From: Gammaproteobacteria bacterium
GTDB lineage: Bacteria; Pseudomonadota; Gammaproteobacteria; SZUA-229
DNA length: 8,054 nucleotides
Assembly (NCBI GenBank): GCA_023136715.1
Contig: JAGLQT010000139.1
Span: 1-8,054 of the forward strand
Direction of reading: 5' to 3'
The notes under the pieces were generated by a model. That model did no database searches and was not told the origin of the DNA. It saw nothing but the letters and a program-made list of their open reading frames with translations. Below, piece after piece: positions 1 to 5,974 of this stretch (the first letter of the stretch is position 1; the number at the start of each line of letters is the position of its first letter). The position numbers and the translations under genes were made by a program.

Positions 1-705
1 CGTCGCCGAGTTGATCACGATATCAGTATGTTGATCCCGGAAATTTGGTGCCGTTTGCCGGTAAAAGATCGTGATCCTGCATATCTGATAGAAAATGGTT
101 ATCTTGAAAAGTTACACGATTTTGCGCACGAAGGAAAAGTGGTACATGCCAGTCGTTTGGGTTTCCGTATTACCGAAAAATTTGTACATACTTTTTTTGG
201 TAAGGTATTTGATAATCCTGTGATTGTTTTTGATGAAGCCATGCTTAAGCCAGAAACGCAGGATTTAGCCGCGTATATCGATGGTGTTAATAATATTAGC
301 GAGGCACACCAGAAAGTTGCAGAGGCCTATTTTGAAGATGGTTCAATTAAAGATGCTTGCCCGCCGCTACAAGCTTTATTGAGTCTTATGGCTTACGGCG
401 AGTATGAAGGTAAAACGATCGATGATGCATCAATACGTGAAATGTTCACGCGTGATTATTTATTGCAAAGTGGCTGGTATCAAGAGCGCTTACGTATTAA
501 ACAGGAAAGAGACGCAGCTTTATGGAAAATGAATCGAGATTATATAGAACAAAAAATGGATGCAATTCCTGAGCATGAGACAGATGAATGGTCCGAGCTA
601 CAGGGGAGAATAGAAAAAGCCGATGAAATGGTTGAATGGGTAAACAGCCCAAGTTACCTGGATAGCTTACAGGGAACATTAGGTGCTGACTGGATTCATA
701 AATAA
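1..705 (+). CDS. C-terminal part of a large uncharacterised protein (5' end outside window)
   Basis: The reading frame is open from the first base (it begins R-R-R-V-D-H-D-I-S) and ends at TAA 703-705, so 234 codons are visible and the real start lies upstream; the ATG at 28 is probably internal. The visible part is hydrophilic, with no signal peptide or membrane segment. It has compact conserved-looking motifs near its start (DHDISMLIPEIWCRL, then HASRLGFRITEKFVHTFFG) and a Cys-Pro-Pro segment (DACPPLQALLSLMAYGEYEG, about residues 118-137 of the visible part). The last 60 residues are charged and probably helical. I have a weak recollection of similar C-termini in very large proteins of about 1,100 residues annotated as related to PEP synthase or pyruvate phosphate dikinase, but no diagnostic phosphotransfer motif is in the window, so I assign no function. 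It converges on the bax-like gene, with stops 19 bases apart. Confidence 0.8.
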   Translation, partial: RRRVDHDISMLIPEIWCRLPVKDRDPAYLIENGYLEKLHDFAHEGKVVHASRLGFRITEKFVHTFFGKVFDNPVIVFDEAMLKPETQDLAAYIDGVNNISEAHQKVAEAYFEDGSIKDACPPLQALLSLMAYGEYEGKTIDDASIREMFTRDYLLQSGWYQERLRIKQERDAALWKMNRDYIEQKMDAIPEHETDEWSELQGRIEKADEMVEWVNSPSYLDSLQGTLGADWIHK

Positions 706-724
706 TATTAAATATTGTTTGTTA

Positions 725-1453
725 TTAGCTGGATTTTTCTAGCATATCCAGTTTGTTGTTGCGGATTAGTGCCTGAATTTCCTCGATATAAATCTGACCC
801 CGTTCGGAATAATGCTGTAATCCATATGCTAAATGATGACCAGTGACTGCTTGGCCTGTCTTTCTTAGCCGCTCTCGTATCTCTCGAAGTGTTATGTAAG
901 CAGAATGAGTATTGAGGTTATTTATATAATTAGTTACAGACTCTTGTACTGATTTGTATTTGGCGACTTCATGATCGGCGCCCTGATTTCTATCTTTGGG
1001 TACAAGACCACAACCAGTTTTGTAACACCATTGGCCAAAATAGTTATTTCCTTGTTGAACAAATCGAGAAATACCCCAGCCACTTTCCTTGGCACCCTGA
1101 GCAACAACCAGAGAAGCCGGAATTAAATCGACCTTGCTGAATAGTTCGGCCCAGTGACTCTCATCGTTTGTATTGAACTCATTATTATTGTAGAGATGGC
1201 CAATATGTCTCAGCCAGCGCTGTTCACGGATATTTAATTTTACTTTTTTACTTAGGCGAGTCAGTTTCTGCCTATCCTGAAGCAGGGACAGATTTTTTTC
1301 TTCGATAATAGGCTGGAGAAAATCAATGAATGCCTGCTTTCTTTCTATTCCAGCGGGAAGCTCAAGAAAGTTGATGTTTTTATTTTCAGGTTCGTAAGTA
1401 AAAGCAAAACTAATGGCGCATACGGACGAGGCCAGAAGAATAAAATGATGCAT
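725..1453 (-). CDS. bax: Bax-type secreted glucosaminidase (peptidoglycan hydrolase family)
   Basis: Predicted 242-residue exported protein of the Bax group within the glucosaminidase (lysozyme-like) family, expected to cut glycan strands in the periplasm; the physiological role of Bax is poorly known. The ATG at 1453 gives a start MHHFILLASS followed by a hydrophobic stretch to about residue 18, a plausible if weakly charged signal peptide. An in-frame TTG at 1525 would lie inside the upstream gene and place a non-export sequence before it, so I reject it. The domain covers about 75-235: PASLVVAQGAKESGWG (112-127) carries the expected catalytic Glu123, NNYFGQWCY...GCGLVP has Cys143 and Cys148 as a likely pair, and YKSVQESVTNYINNLNTH (166-183) is the family's second conserved block. 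E. coli Bax is about 274 residues, so this is a short member. It lies 37 bases after the DsrC-family gene and is probably co-transcribed with it. No strong ribosome binding site is visible; a small hairpin precedes the start. Confidence 0.85.
   Translation of the reverse strand: MHHFILLASSVCAISFAFTYEPENKNINFLELPAGIERKQAFIDFLQPIIEEKNLSLLQDRQKLTRLSKKVKLNIREQRWLRHIGHLYNNNEFNTNDESHWAELFSKVDLIPASLVVAQGAKESGWGISRFVQQGNNYFGQWCYKTGCGLVPKDRNQGADHEVAKYKSVQESVTNYINNLNTHSAYITLREIRERLRKTGQAVTGHHLAYGLQHYSERGQIYIEEIQALIRNNKLDMLEKSS
727..760 (+). terminator. possible weak terminator for the first gene, inside the 3' end of the bax-like gene
   Basis: CTGGAT (729-734) and ATCCAG (746-751) form a perfect 6-bp stem, extendable by one G-T and one A-T pair outward, with an 11-base loop. 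A T-rich tail (TTTGTTGTTG) follows from 752. It sits 24 bases beyond the TAA of the upstream plus-strand gene, where a terminator would be expected. It also encodes the last residues of the opposing gene. The stem is short and the T-run is interrupted, so this is a tentative call. Confidence 0.3.
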
Positions 1454-1463
1454 ATCTTGAATC

Positions 1464-1480
1464 TGGACAATCCCTGTCCA
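1464..1480 (-). promoter_or_regulatory. hairpin in the dsrC-bax gap, just before the bax start
   Basis: On the minus strand TGGACA, a 5-base loop GGGAT and TGTCCA make a perfect 6-bp stem. It ends 10 bases before the ATG of the bax-like gene and occupies nearly half of the 37-base gap. It could limit translation of bax relative to the sulfur-relay gene, or be an mRNA processing site. There is no T-run, so it is not a standard terminator. The structure is seen; the function is inferred. Confidence 0.45.
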
Positions 1481-1490
1481 ATGAATTTTG

Positions 1491-1826
1491 TTAGCTACAA
1501 CCTTTTGGACGAGGCAGGCCTGCAATTTTATTTGCGCATTTGATCAAGCCTGTTGGGAACAGGGAATAAATATATTTTTGATCACTACGATCTTTGCCGA
1601 ATTTCTTCTTCATGATTTTTGAAAAATTACGAGGCTCACAGACAGCGCCATTTTCTGTAAAGTAATCGCGCGCTTCATTGATGATGTCCCAGTGCTCAGG
1701 GGTTAATTCTTCAATTTTTTCATTTTTTGAAATTTCAACAGCGAGTTCTTCGCTCCATTCATCAAGATTTTCCAGCCAACCGGCTTCACTCAACTGGATG
1801 ACCTTTCCATTTATTTCTGCTTGCAT
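1491..1826 (-). CDS. tusE: DsrC/TusE-family sulfur-relay protein with altered cysteine pattern
   Basis: A 111-residue cytoplasmic protein, the usual length of DsrC/TusE. The family carries sulfur as a persulfide on the penultimate cysteine, either for tRNA 2-thiouridine synthesis (TusE, receiving from TusBCD and passing to MnmA) or for dissimilatory sulfur metabolism (DsrC). Family signatures: NGKVIQL and GWLENLDEWSEELA near the N-terminus, LTPEHWDIINEARDYF (41-56), and the C-terminal arm LFPTG..K....IAGLPRPKGCS. The penultimate Cys110 (CysB) is present. The DsrC-type CysA would fall at residue 99, which is Asn, so formally this is TusE-type. However, another cysteine, Cys97, lies two residues earlier, and Cys63 is also present. 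The usual GP after LFPxG is GL, and the last residue is Ser rather than Val or Ile. The ATG at 1826 is chosen because AGAGGAA lies about 6 bases upstream; the ATG at 1862 falls within the promoter. The symbol is by family only. Confidence 0.85.
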   Translation of the reverse strand: MQAEINGKVIQLSEAGWLENLDEWSEELAVEISKNEKIEELTPEHWDIINEARDYFTENGAVCEPRNFSKIMKKKFGKDRSDQKYIYSLFPTGLIKCANKIAGLPRPKGCS

Positions 1827-1841
1827 TATGGTTTCCTCTAA

Positions 1842-1866
1842 ATAACCTAGTAGTATGGTCAAGTAT
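1842..1866 (-). promoter_or_regulatory. IscR type 1-like (Rrf2 family) operator over the dsrC/tusE start site
   Basis: Reading the minus strand from 1866 to 1842, the sequence starts ATACTTGACCA and ends CTAGGTTAT. I aligned it by eye to the type 1 IscR consensus as I remember it (ATASYYGACTR, three W, YAGTCRRSTAT). It agrees at 20 of 25 positions: all of the ATA-S-Y-Y-GAC left half, and A, T, RR and TAT of the right half. It overlaps the end of the -10 box and covers the expected start site, a position suited to repression. IscR holding a [2Fe-2S] cluster binds type 1 sites, so the gene would respond to Fe-S supply. The match is seen; the regulator and response are inferred. Confidence 0.55.
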
Positions 1867-1893
1867 TATATACTCATTCTAATATTTATTAAA
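1865..1893 (-). promoter_or_regulatory. sigma-70-like promoter for the dsrC/tusE-bax unit
   Basis: On the minus strand a perfect TATAAT lies at 1870-1865, and 17 bases further upstream is a weak -35, TTTAAT (1893-1888). Transcription would start near 1858, about 30 bases before the ATG at 1826. The surroundings are strongly AT-rich and the gap from the DJ-1 stop is 144 bases, enough for an independent promoter. Confidence 0.6.
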
Positions 1894-1915
1894 CCATAGA
1901 AAAATAAAGGTTTAA
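1889..1915 (-). repeat. 7-bp inverted repeat between the DJ-1 gene and the dsrC/tusE promoter
   Basis: TTAAACC (1915-1909 on the minus strand) and GGTTTAA (1895-1889) are perfect inverted copies separated by 13 AT-rich bases. The right arm overlaps the -35 of the downstream promoter. It could be the end-of-operon hairpin for the DJ-1 transcript, but no T-run follows, or an operator. Seven AT-rich bases could also arise by chance. Confidence 0.35.
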
Positions 1916-1970
1916 CTGGGTGTATTTTACTCTGACGGATTATAACTGTTGTACTGGTTTGAAGTTATTT

Positions 1971-2513
1971 CTATCTGACTAATTGGTGCTCGATTTCAGT
2001 GCATTTCTCGAGACCTTTTAGAAGCTCAATGAGTGTCAGGGCAAAGTCCATGGCGGTGCCGGGGCCACGAGAGGTGATGATCTGGCCATCAATTTCAATA
2101 GCGGTTGATCGAACGTCAAGTTGTGGATATTCGTCTAGTGCTCCCGGATAGCAGGTGATTTTTTTGCCTTCGAGTAAGCCTGCTGCGGCAAGAGCTCTAG
2201 GTGCCGCACATATGGCTGCGATTAGTTTGTTGTTTTGGGCGTGTTGTTGTAAAAGAGTTTGTAAGCGAATATCATCGCGTAAGTGGTCAGCACCGGGAAG
2301 TCCTCCGGGTAAAACAATCAGGTCAAAAAGCTCATTTTTGACCGTTTCGATATTTGTATCAGGGATGATGTGAGTGCCGCGAGAAGCAATAACGGTCTGA
2401 TCATCTAGCCCAGCCGTGGTTACATCAACCCCGGCTCTGACTAGTAAGTCGGTAATGGTAATCGCTTCAAGTTCTTCACAGCCCTGAGCAAGTGGTACCA
2501 GTGCACGTGACAT
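1971..2513 (-). CDS. yajL: DJ-1/PfpI family protein, YajL-like
   Basis: A 180-residue cytoplasmic protein of the DJ-1/PfpI superfamily. Members of the YajL/DJ-1 branch protect against oxidative and carbonyl damage; deglycase and glyoxalase activities are reported but debated. Seen: the nucleophile elbow IAAICAAPRALA with Cys102; the acidic partner in GCEELEA, where Glu16 corresponds to Glu18 of human DJ-1; DLIVLPGGLPGADHL (64-78); and the C-terminal block SRGPGTAMDFALTLIELL (148-165), close to the YajL version. Cys12 replaces the usual Ala beside the acidic residues. Cys121 lies in the region of the DJ-1 catalytic-site His, which is absent here. I chose ATG 2513 (MSRALVPLA): GAGGA lies 10 bases upstream. 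ATG 2522 is only 2 bases from that site, and TTG 2537 adds residues unlike the family. It overlaps the end of the yibQ-like gene by 38 bases, which suggests translational coupling. It is the last gene of the envC-side run. Confidence 0.88.
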   Translation of the reverse strand: MSRALVPLAQGCEELEAITITDLLVRAGVDVTTAGLDDQTVIASRGTHIIPDTNIETVKNELFDLIVLPGGLPGADHLRDDIRLQTLLQQHAQNNKLIAAICAAPRALAAAGLLEGKKITCYPGALDEYPQLDVRSTAIEIDGQIITSRGPGTAMDFALTLIELLKGLEKCTEIEHQLVR

Positions 2514-3270
2514 GGTTTTCATTTCCTCGTAATTCAACTAATTTTGAAACGGGTACTAATTCAATGCCATTTTCGGCGAGTTGATCAAGGTTTGCACGTA
2601 AAAATTCTAACGTCTTTGGATACGGGTGCGCAATAGCGATGGCATGGCCATTCTTTTTAGCAATGCTGATAAAGCGGTCAAATTGGTTACGAATAGTTTC
2701 AGGTTTGAAATCAGGATCAAGAAAAATATCACGCATAAGATTGGGCACCTGATGACTGGTGGCTGCTTGAGTAACGACCGATTTATTACTGGTGAGGCTG
2801 TCAACAAAATACACATTATCAAGATTAGAGATTTCTGACATTAGCCAGTCCATATGGCCGGGGTGCTGGGTAAGTAAACTGCCCATGTGATTGTTGATGC
2901 CACGGATATGTGGTACTGAGGCAATATTTTTTTTAAGCTGCTGGCTGAACTGCTGTTGCGTCATATGCAGTTTGAGTGTGCCGGGCGTAGGTTTATGGTG
3001 CTCGACGGACTGTAAAGGTAAGTGCAACATCACTTCTTTGTTATTGTCGTGAGCCTGTGTCGCCAGCCTGGTGGCAAACTGGGTTTGCGGAAGAATGGCA
3101 AGCGTAATCGGTGCCGGGAAGTTAATGATGGTCTGCCCATATTCGTAGTTATTGCCAATATCATCAATAATGATACTGGCAAGTTTGGCGGCTTCAGTGC
3201 CTGGCAAAAAACTCAGTAAACTAATAAAAATCAAAAATTGCTTAGTGAGTTTTTGATGAAATCCAGGCAT
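2476..3270 (-). CDS. yibQ: YibQ-type divergent polysaccharide deacetylase, exported
   Basis: Predicted 264-residue protein of the divergent polysaccharide deacetylase family (formerly DUF610, E. coli YibQ). The family has an NodB-like fold and its substrate is unknown; location next to envC suggests a cell-wall or envelope role. An N-terminal signal peptide is clear: KLTK, then FLIFISLLSFLPG, with likely cleavage after TEA-A near residue 28. Candidate metal or catalytic residues, in order: Asp36-Asp37 in SIIIDDIG, His83 in MLHLPLQ, His128 in GINNHMGS, Asp157 in YFVDSLTS, Asp181 and Asp185 in RDIFLDPDF, and His215 in AIAIAHPYPKT. The ATG at 3270 follows the ctpA stop by 11 bases with no good ribosome site, so coupling with ctpA is likely; TTG 3273 is a minor alternative. 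The last about 16 residues (with two cysteines) are encoded in the overlap with the DJ-1 gene and look like a non-conserved tail. Confidence 0.88.
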   Translation of the reverse strand: MPGFHQKLTKQFLIFISLLSFLPGTEAAKLASIIIDDIGNNYEYGQTIINFPAPITLAILPQTQFATRLATQAHDNNKEVMLHLPLQSVEHHKPTPGTLKLHMTQQQFSQQLKKNIASVPHIRGINNHMGSLLTQHPGHMDWLMSEISNLDNVYFVDSLTSNKSVVTQAATSHQVPNLMRDIFLDPDFKPETIRNQFDRFISIAKKNGHAIAIAHPYPKTLEFLRANLDQLAENGIELVPVSKLVELRGNENHVTCTGTTCSGL

Positions 3271-3281
3271 CAATAATATAA

Positions 3282-4607
3282 CTACGATTTAGGTTTTAGG
3301 ATACTGAGCCCTTTCAATAAGACGAGTGCCTCGTGTAATTGGTAGTCTTCTACGGCTAAAACTTTTTTGCCATTTTCGGATTCTTCCTTGGCATCATTTT
3401 CCTGCTTAATTTCTTTGTCTGTTTTGTCAGGGTTGGTGATGTGCTTATCTAGATCAGATTCTTTAAGACGTTTGATGCCGTTAGTTTCAACTTGGGTTAC
3501 TTTGAAGTTATCAAGAGTAATGTCGGGCGCAATGCCTTCGCCCTGAATGGAGCGGCCTGAGGGTGTGAAGTAACGAGCAGTCGTAATTTTGACGGCACCA
3601 CCACTGCGTAATTCCTGAATGGTTTGAACAGAGCCTTTACCAAAAGAGTTGCTGCCCATAACTACGGCGCGGTGGTGATCCTGTAGTGCACCAGCGACAA
3701 TTTCAGAAGCAGAAGCGGAGCCTCCATTAATCAAAACAACGATAGGTGCCCCATTCATGACATCGCCGGGCTTGGCATTAAATTCAAATTTAGAATTTTT
3801 GATACGGCCTTCTGTATAAACCAGTTTGCCTTTGTTAATGAACATGTCAGAAACATCAGCAGCAGCATTGAGAACACCGCCAGGGTTATTGCGCAGATCT
3901 AGCACCAGGCCGTTGAGTTCATTACCGAATTCTTCTTTTAATGAGTTAATGGCTTTGAGTAAATCGCGTGGGGTTTTTGACTGGAAGTTGGTGATACGTA
4001 CATAGCCAAAGCCCGGCTCAAGCATACGGTTTTTGACGCTAGCCACCTTAATGATATCTCGAGTAACGACGATGACCAGCGGTTTGTCTTCGCCCTTACG
4101 CACGATGGTGAGTTCGATGTCACTGCCGGGCTCACCACGCATAATTTTTACGGCATCGTTTAAACTCATGCCTTTAACTGATTTTTTGTCCAGTCGTACA
4201 ATCAGGTCACCAGATTCAATGCCAGCATGGAAAGCCGGTGTGTCATCGATTGGTGAGATGACCTTTACAAAACCGTCTTCCATGCCAACTTGAATGCCTA
4301 GTCCACCAAACTGTCCTGTAGTGCCGATTTGCAATTCCTTGTATTCATCAGCATTGAGGTAGGTAGAGTGGGGGTCCAGGCCTGAGAGCATGCCTTTAAT
4401 AGCATTTTCAAGTAGAACTTTATCTTCGACATCTTCAACATAGTCAGATTTGATGCGTGAAAAAATATCTGAAAGGTTACGTAATTCATTAAGAGGCAGG
4501 CCGTTAGCCGTCTGCTTGTTAGCGAATACGCTGCCAGTAATCGAGGCTGAAACACCAATGAAAATGCCCAGGGTTAATAGCAGTGTGGTTTTGAATTGTT
4601 TGCTCAT
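3282..4607 (-). CDS. ctpA: CtpA, S41 carboxyl-terminal processing protease with PDZ domain
   Basis: A 441-residue serine protease that trims or degrades periplasmic and envelope proteins from their C-termini. In Pseudomonas, CtpA with the lipoprotein LbcA degrades peptidoglycan endopeptidases. N-terminal signal or anchor: MSKQFKTTLLLTLGIFIGVS. A helical region follows, with GMLSGLDPHSTYL (72-84). The PDZ domain covers about 95-180, with FGGLGIQVG (100-108) and the GIESGDLIVRLD core. The S41 domain covers about 195-365. The catalytic pair is seen: Ser299 in NGGSASASEIVAGAL and Lys324 in NSFGKGSVQ, 25 apart as in CtpB and D1 protease, with Gln328 four residues later. LVLDLRNNPGG (234-244) is the oxyanion-region motif. 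The C-terminal 60 residues include a Lys/Glu/Asp-rich linker. GGAG-like site: GGAG (4618-4615) is 7 bases before the ATG. It lies 143 bases after envC and 11 bases before yibQ. Confidence 0.95.
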   Translation of the reverse strand: MSKQFKTTLLLTLGIFIGVSASITGSVFANKQTANGLPLNELRNLSDIFSRIKSDYVEDVEDKVLLENAIKGMLSGLDPHSTYLNADEYKELQIGTTGQFGGLGIQVGMEDGFVKVISPIDDTPAFHAGIESGDLIVRLDKKSVKGMSLNDAVKIMRGEPGSDIELTIVRKGEDKPLVIVVTRDIIKVASVKNRMLEPGFGYVRITNFQSKTPRDLLKAINSLKEEFGNELNGLVLDLRNNPGGVLNAAADVSDMFINKGKLVYTEGRIKNSKFEFNAKPGDVMNGAPIVVLINGGSASASEIVAGALQDHHRAVVMGSNSFGKGSVQTIQELRSGGAVKITTARYFTPSGRSIQGEGIAPDITLDNFKVTQVETNGIKRLKESDLDKHITNPDKTDKEIKQENDAKEESENGKKVLAVEDYQLHEALVLLKGLSILKPKS

Positions 4608-4690
4608 GAAAAAACTCCGTGCATGAGAGTGCCGGTTAAATATTGTAAATTTGTTCAGATTGAATTCCAGTGGATCAGACTATAGCATTA

Positions 4691-4717
4691 TTAGAGCAAA
4701 TACTGGCCAGAGGTTCC
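4691..4717 (-). promoter_or_regulatory. candidate sigma-E (RpoE) promoter for ctpA
   Basis: On the minus strand GGAACCT (4717-4711) differs from the sigma-E -35 consensus GGAACTT at one base. It is followed after 15 bases by TCTAA (4695-4691), close to the -10 form TCTRA. The start would fall about 80 bases before the ctpA ATG. Sigma-E control would fit a periplasmic protease operon. The spacing is at the short end and I recalled the consensus from memory. No convincing sigma-70 promoter was found in the 143-base envC-ctpA gap (4608-4750). Confidence 0.4.
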
Positions 4718-4750
4718 ATGGTTATCAGTTATATTGTAACAATGTGCTTG

Positions 4751-5947
4751 TTAACGGGATGCATGGTGTTGCGCTTTATTTGAGCACCATAGGTAGGGGT
4801 CAATGGGTTTACCACGTGAGCGTATTTCAAAATAAAGCCCAGGGTCAGGTTGTCCGCCGCTGTCTCCTGTGGTGGCGATGACTTCGCCTGCCACGACCCA
4901 ATCTCCGGCCTGTTTAAAGAGGGTTTCATTGTGGCCATACAGGCTCATATAGCCATCACCGTGATCGATGATGATAATGAAGCCATAGCCCTGAAGCCAG
5001 TCGGAAAAGGCAACGCGACCATGGCTCACCGTTCGTACAGGGGTTCCATACGCGGAACCAATCAGGATGCCATTCCATTTCAGGTCGCCTTTGTGGCGAC
5101 TTTGCCCGTAACGAGCGAGGAAGGGGCCTTTAACTGGCCAGGGTAAAGCGCCCTTTTGCTGTTTGAAAGGCTTCTTCTCGCCAGGGGCGGCGGGAATGTC
5201 AGCCAATAATTGCCCTAGCGAATGTAATAAGTCTTCAATTTTATTGCGGCTGGATTCGAGGCCGGTCAGTGTTTGTTCCTGGTTTTTAATTTTCTCATTG
5301 AGCTGGACGAGTAACTGGTTGCGTTTGAGTCTTTGTTTTTGTAGTGAGCGTTTTTGTTTTTTACGCTCATCCAGAGCCAATTTATGAGAATTGAGGCTTG
5401 TAGATAGTTCTTGCTCCTGCCGTTGCTTGCTTTCTATCGACTCGATGAATTGCTGGATTTCGTGTTCACGGGCTTTATTGAGATAGTCGAAATAAGCTTG
5501 TATGCGTCCAATTTCAGCGGGATCCTGCTGGTTTAGTAGCATCTTCATATTTTGCTGTGTACCCAGCGCATAGGCGGCTCTTAGTTGCTCACCAAGAACG
5601 TATTTTTGTTTTTTTAATTTACGAGAGAGTAAGTTGAGGCTTTTTTTCAGTTGAGCTATACGTTGGTCGATTTTTTTTATTTTTGTTTCAGTTTTTTTGA
5701 GTGATCTTGCGTTGATGCTGATGTCGCTTTCTAGCTGCTGGAGCTCAGTCAGGGTATGTCCGCGATGGCTTCGAGTGCCCTTTAAATGCTCCTGAATTTT
5801 AACAATGCTTTGTTGTAATCGATCGAGTTTCTTATGGTAGCCAGTGACATCTGATGGCTCATCAGCGAGCAATGTAAGTGGTTGATATAAAACAAAAAAT
5901 AGTATTAAAAAGCCCGATGAAATGCGCTTTTTGGTGAATATGTTCAT
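4751..5947 (-). CDS. envC: EnvC-type murein hydrolase activator (degenerate LytM domain)
   Basis: About 398 residues. EnvC is a periplasmic septal factor recruited by FtsEX that switches on the amidases AmiA and AmiB to split daughter cells. Numbered from ATG 5947: signal peptide NIFTKKRISSGFLILFFVLY, mature part from about residue 30; long Lys/Gln/Leu-rich coiled coil about 35-255; LytM fold about 266-387. The LytM domain is degenerate, as in E. coli EnvC: the first metal His is replaced (KWNGILIG, Asn292), and the HxH of active enzymes is Gly-Leu-Tyr (370-372 in PGLYFEIR). HGDGYMSLYGH keeps one His (339). So it should activate rather than cut. Start: ATG 5947 gives a textbook signal peptide but has no visible ribosome site; TTG 5974 has AGG 8 bases upstream and would lengthen the n-region by nine residues, so it is a real alternative. 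It heads the minus-strand run and is divergent from the ArsR gene. gpmI, its usual upstream neighbour, is absent. Confidence 0.92.
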   Translation of the reverse strand: MNIFTKKRISSGFLILFFVLYQPLTLLADEPSDVTGYHKKLDRLQQSIVKIQEHLKGTRSHRGHTLTELQQLESDISINARSLKKTETKIKKIDQRIAQLKKSLNLLSRKLKKQKYVLGEQLRAAYALGTQQNMKMLLNQQDPAEIGRIQAYFDYLNKAREHEIQQFIESIESKQRQEQELSTSLNSHKLALDERKKQKRSLQKQRLKRNQLLVQLNEKIKNQEQTLTGLESSRNKIEDLLHSLGQLLADIPAAPGEKKPFKQQKGALPWPVKGPFLARYGQSRHKGDLKWNGILIGSAYGTPVRTVSHGRVAFSDWLQGYGFIIIIDHGDGYMSLYGHNETLFKQAGDWVVAGEVIATTGDSGGQPDPGLYFEIRSRGKPIDPYLWCSNKAQHHASR

Positions 5948-5974
5948 TGAGATAAGAGTGTTGATTTTGCGCAA

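Noticed and set aside
1514..1523. Perfect 10-base palindrome GCAGGCCTGC
   Set aside because: It encodes conserved residues near the end of the dsrC/tusE gene and is short enough to be chance.
1454..1525. N-terminal extension of the bax-like gene from TTG 1525
   Set aside because: It would run through the end of the dsrC/tusE gene and the hairpin, and would bury the signal peptide.
1827..1862. N-terminal extension of the DsrC/TusE protein from ATG 1862
   Set aside because: This stretch contains the promoter start region and operator; the ATG at 1826 has a good ribosome site and gives the family length.
4033..4293. Open plus-strand frame of 86 codons antisense to ctpA
   Set aside because: Its composition (Ser, Met and Pro rich) is that of an antisense shadow; the ctpA frame is firmly conserved here.
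4651..4881. Open plus-strand frame of 76 codons across the envC-ctpA gap
   Set aside because: Most of it lies antisense to the 3' end of envC, the product resembles no family, and it has no ribosome site.
4850..5146. Open plus-strand frame of 98 codons antisense to envC
   Set aside because: It overlaps the conserved LytM region of envC on the other strand and has no recognisable features.
4751..5947. EnvC as an active LytM endopeptidase
   Set aside because: The first metal His and the HxH motif are both replaced, as in the non-catalytic EnvC group.
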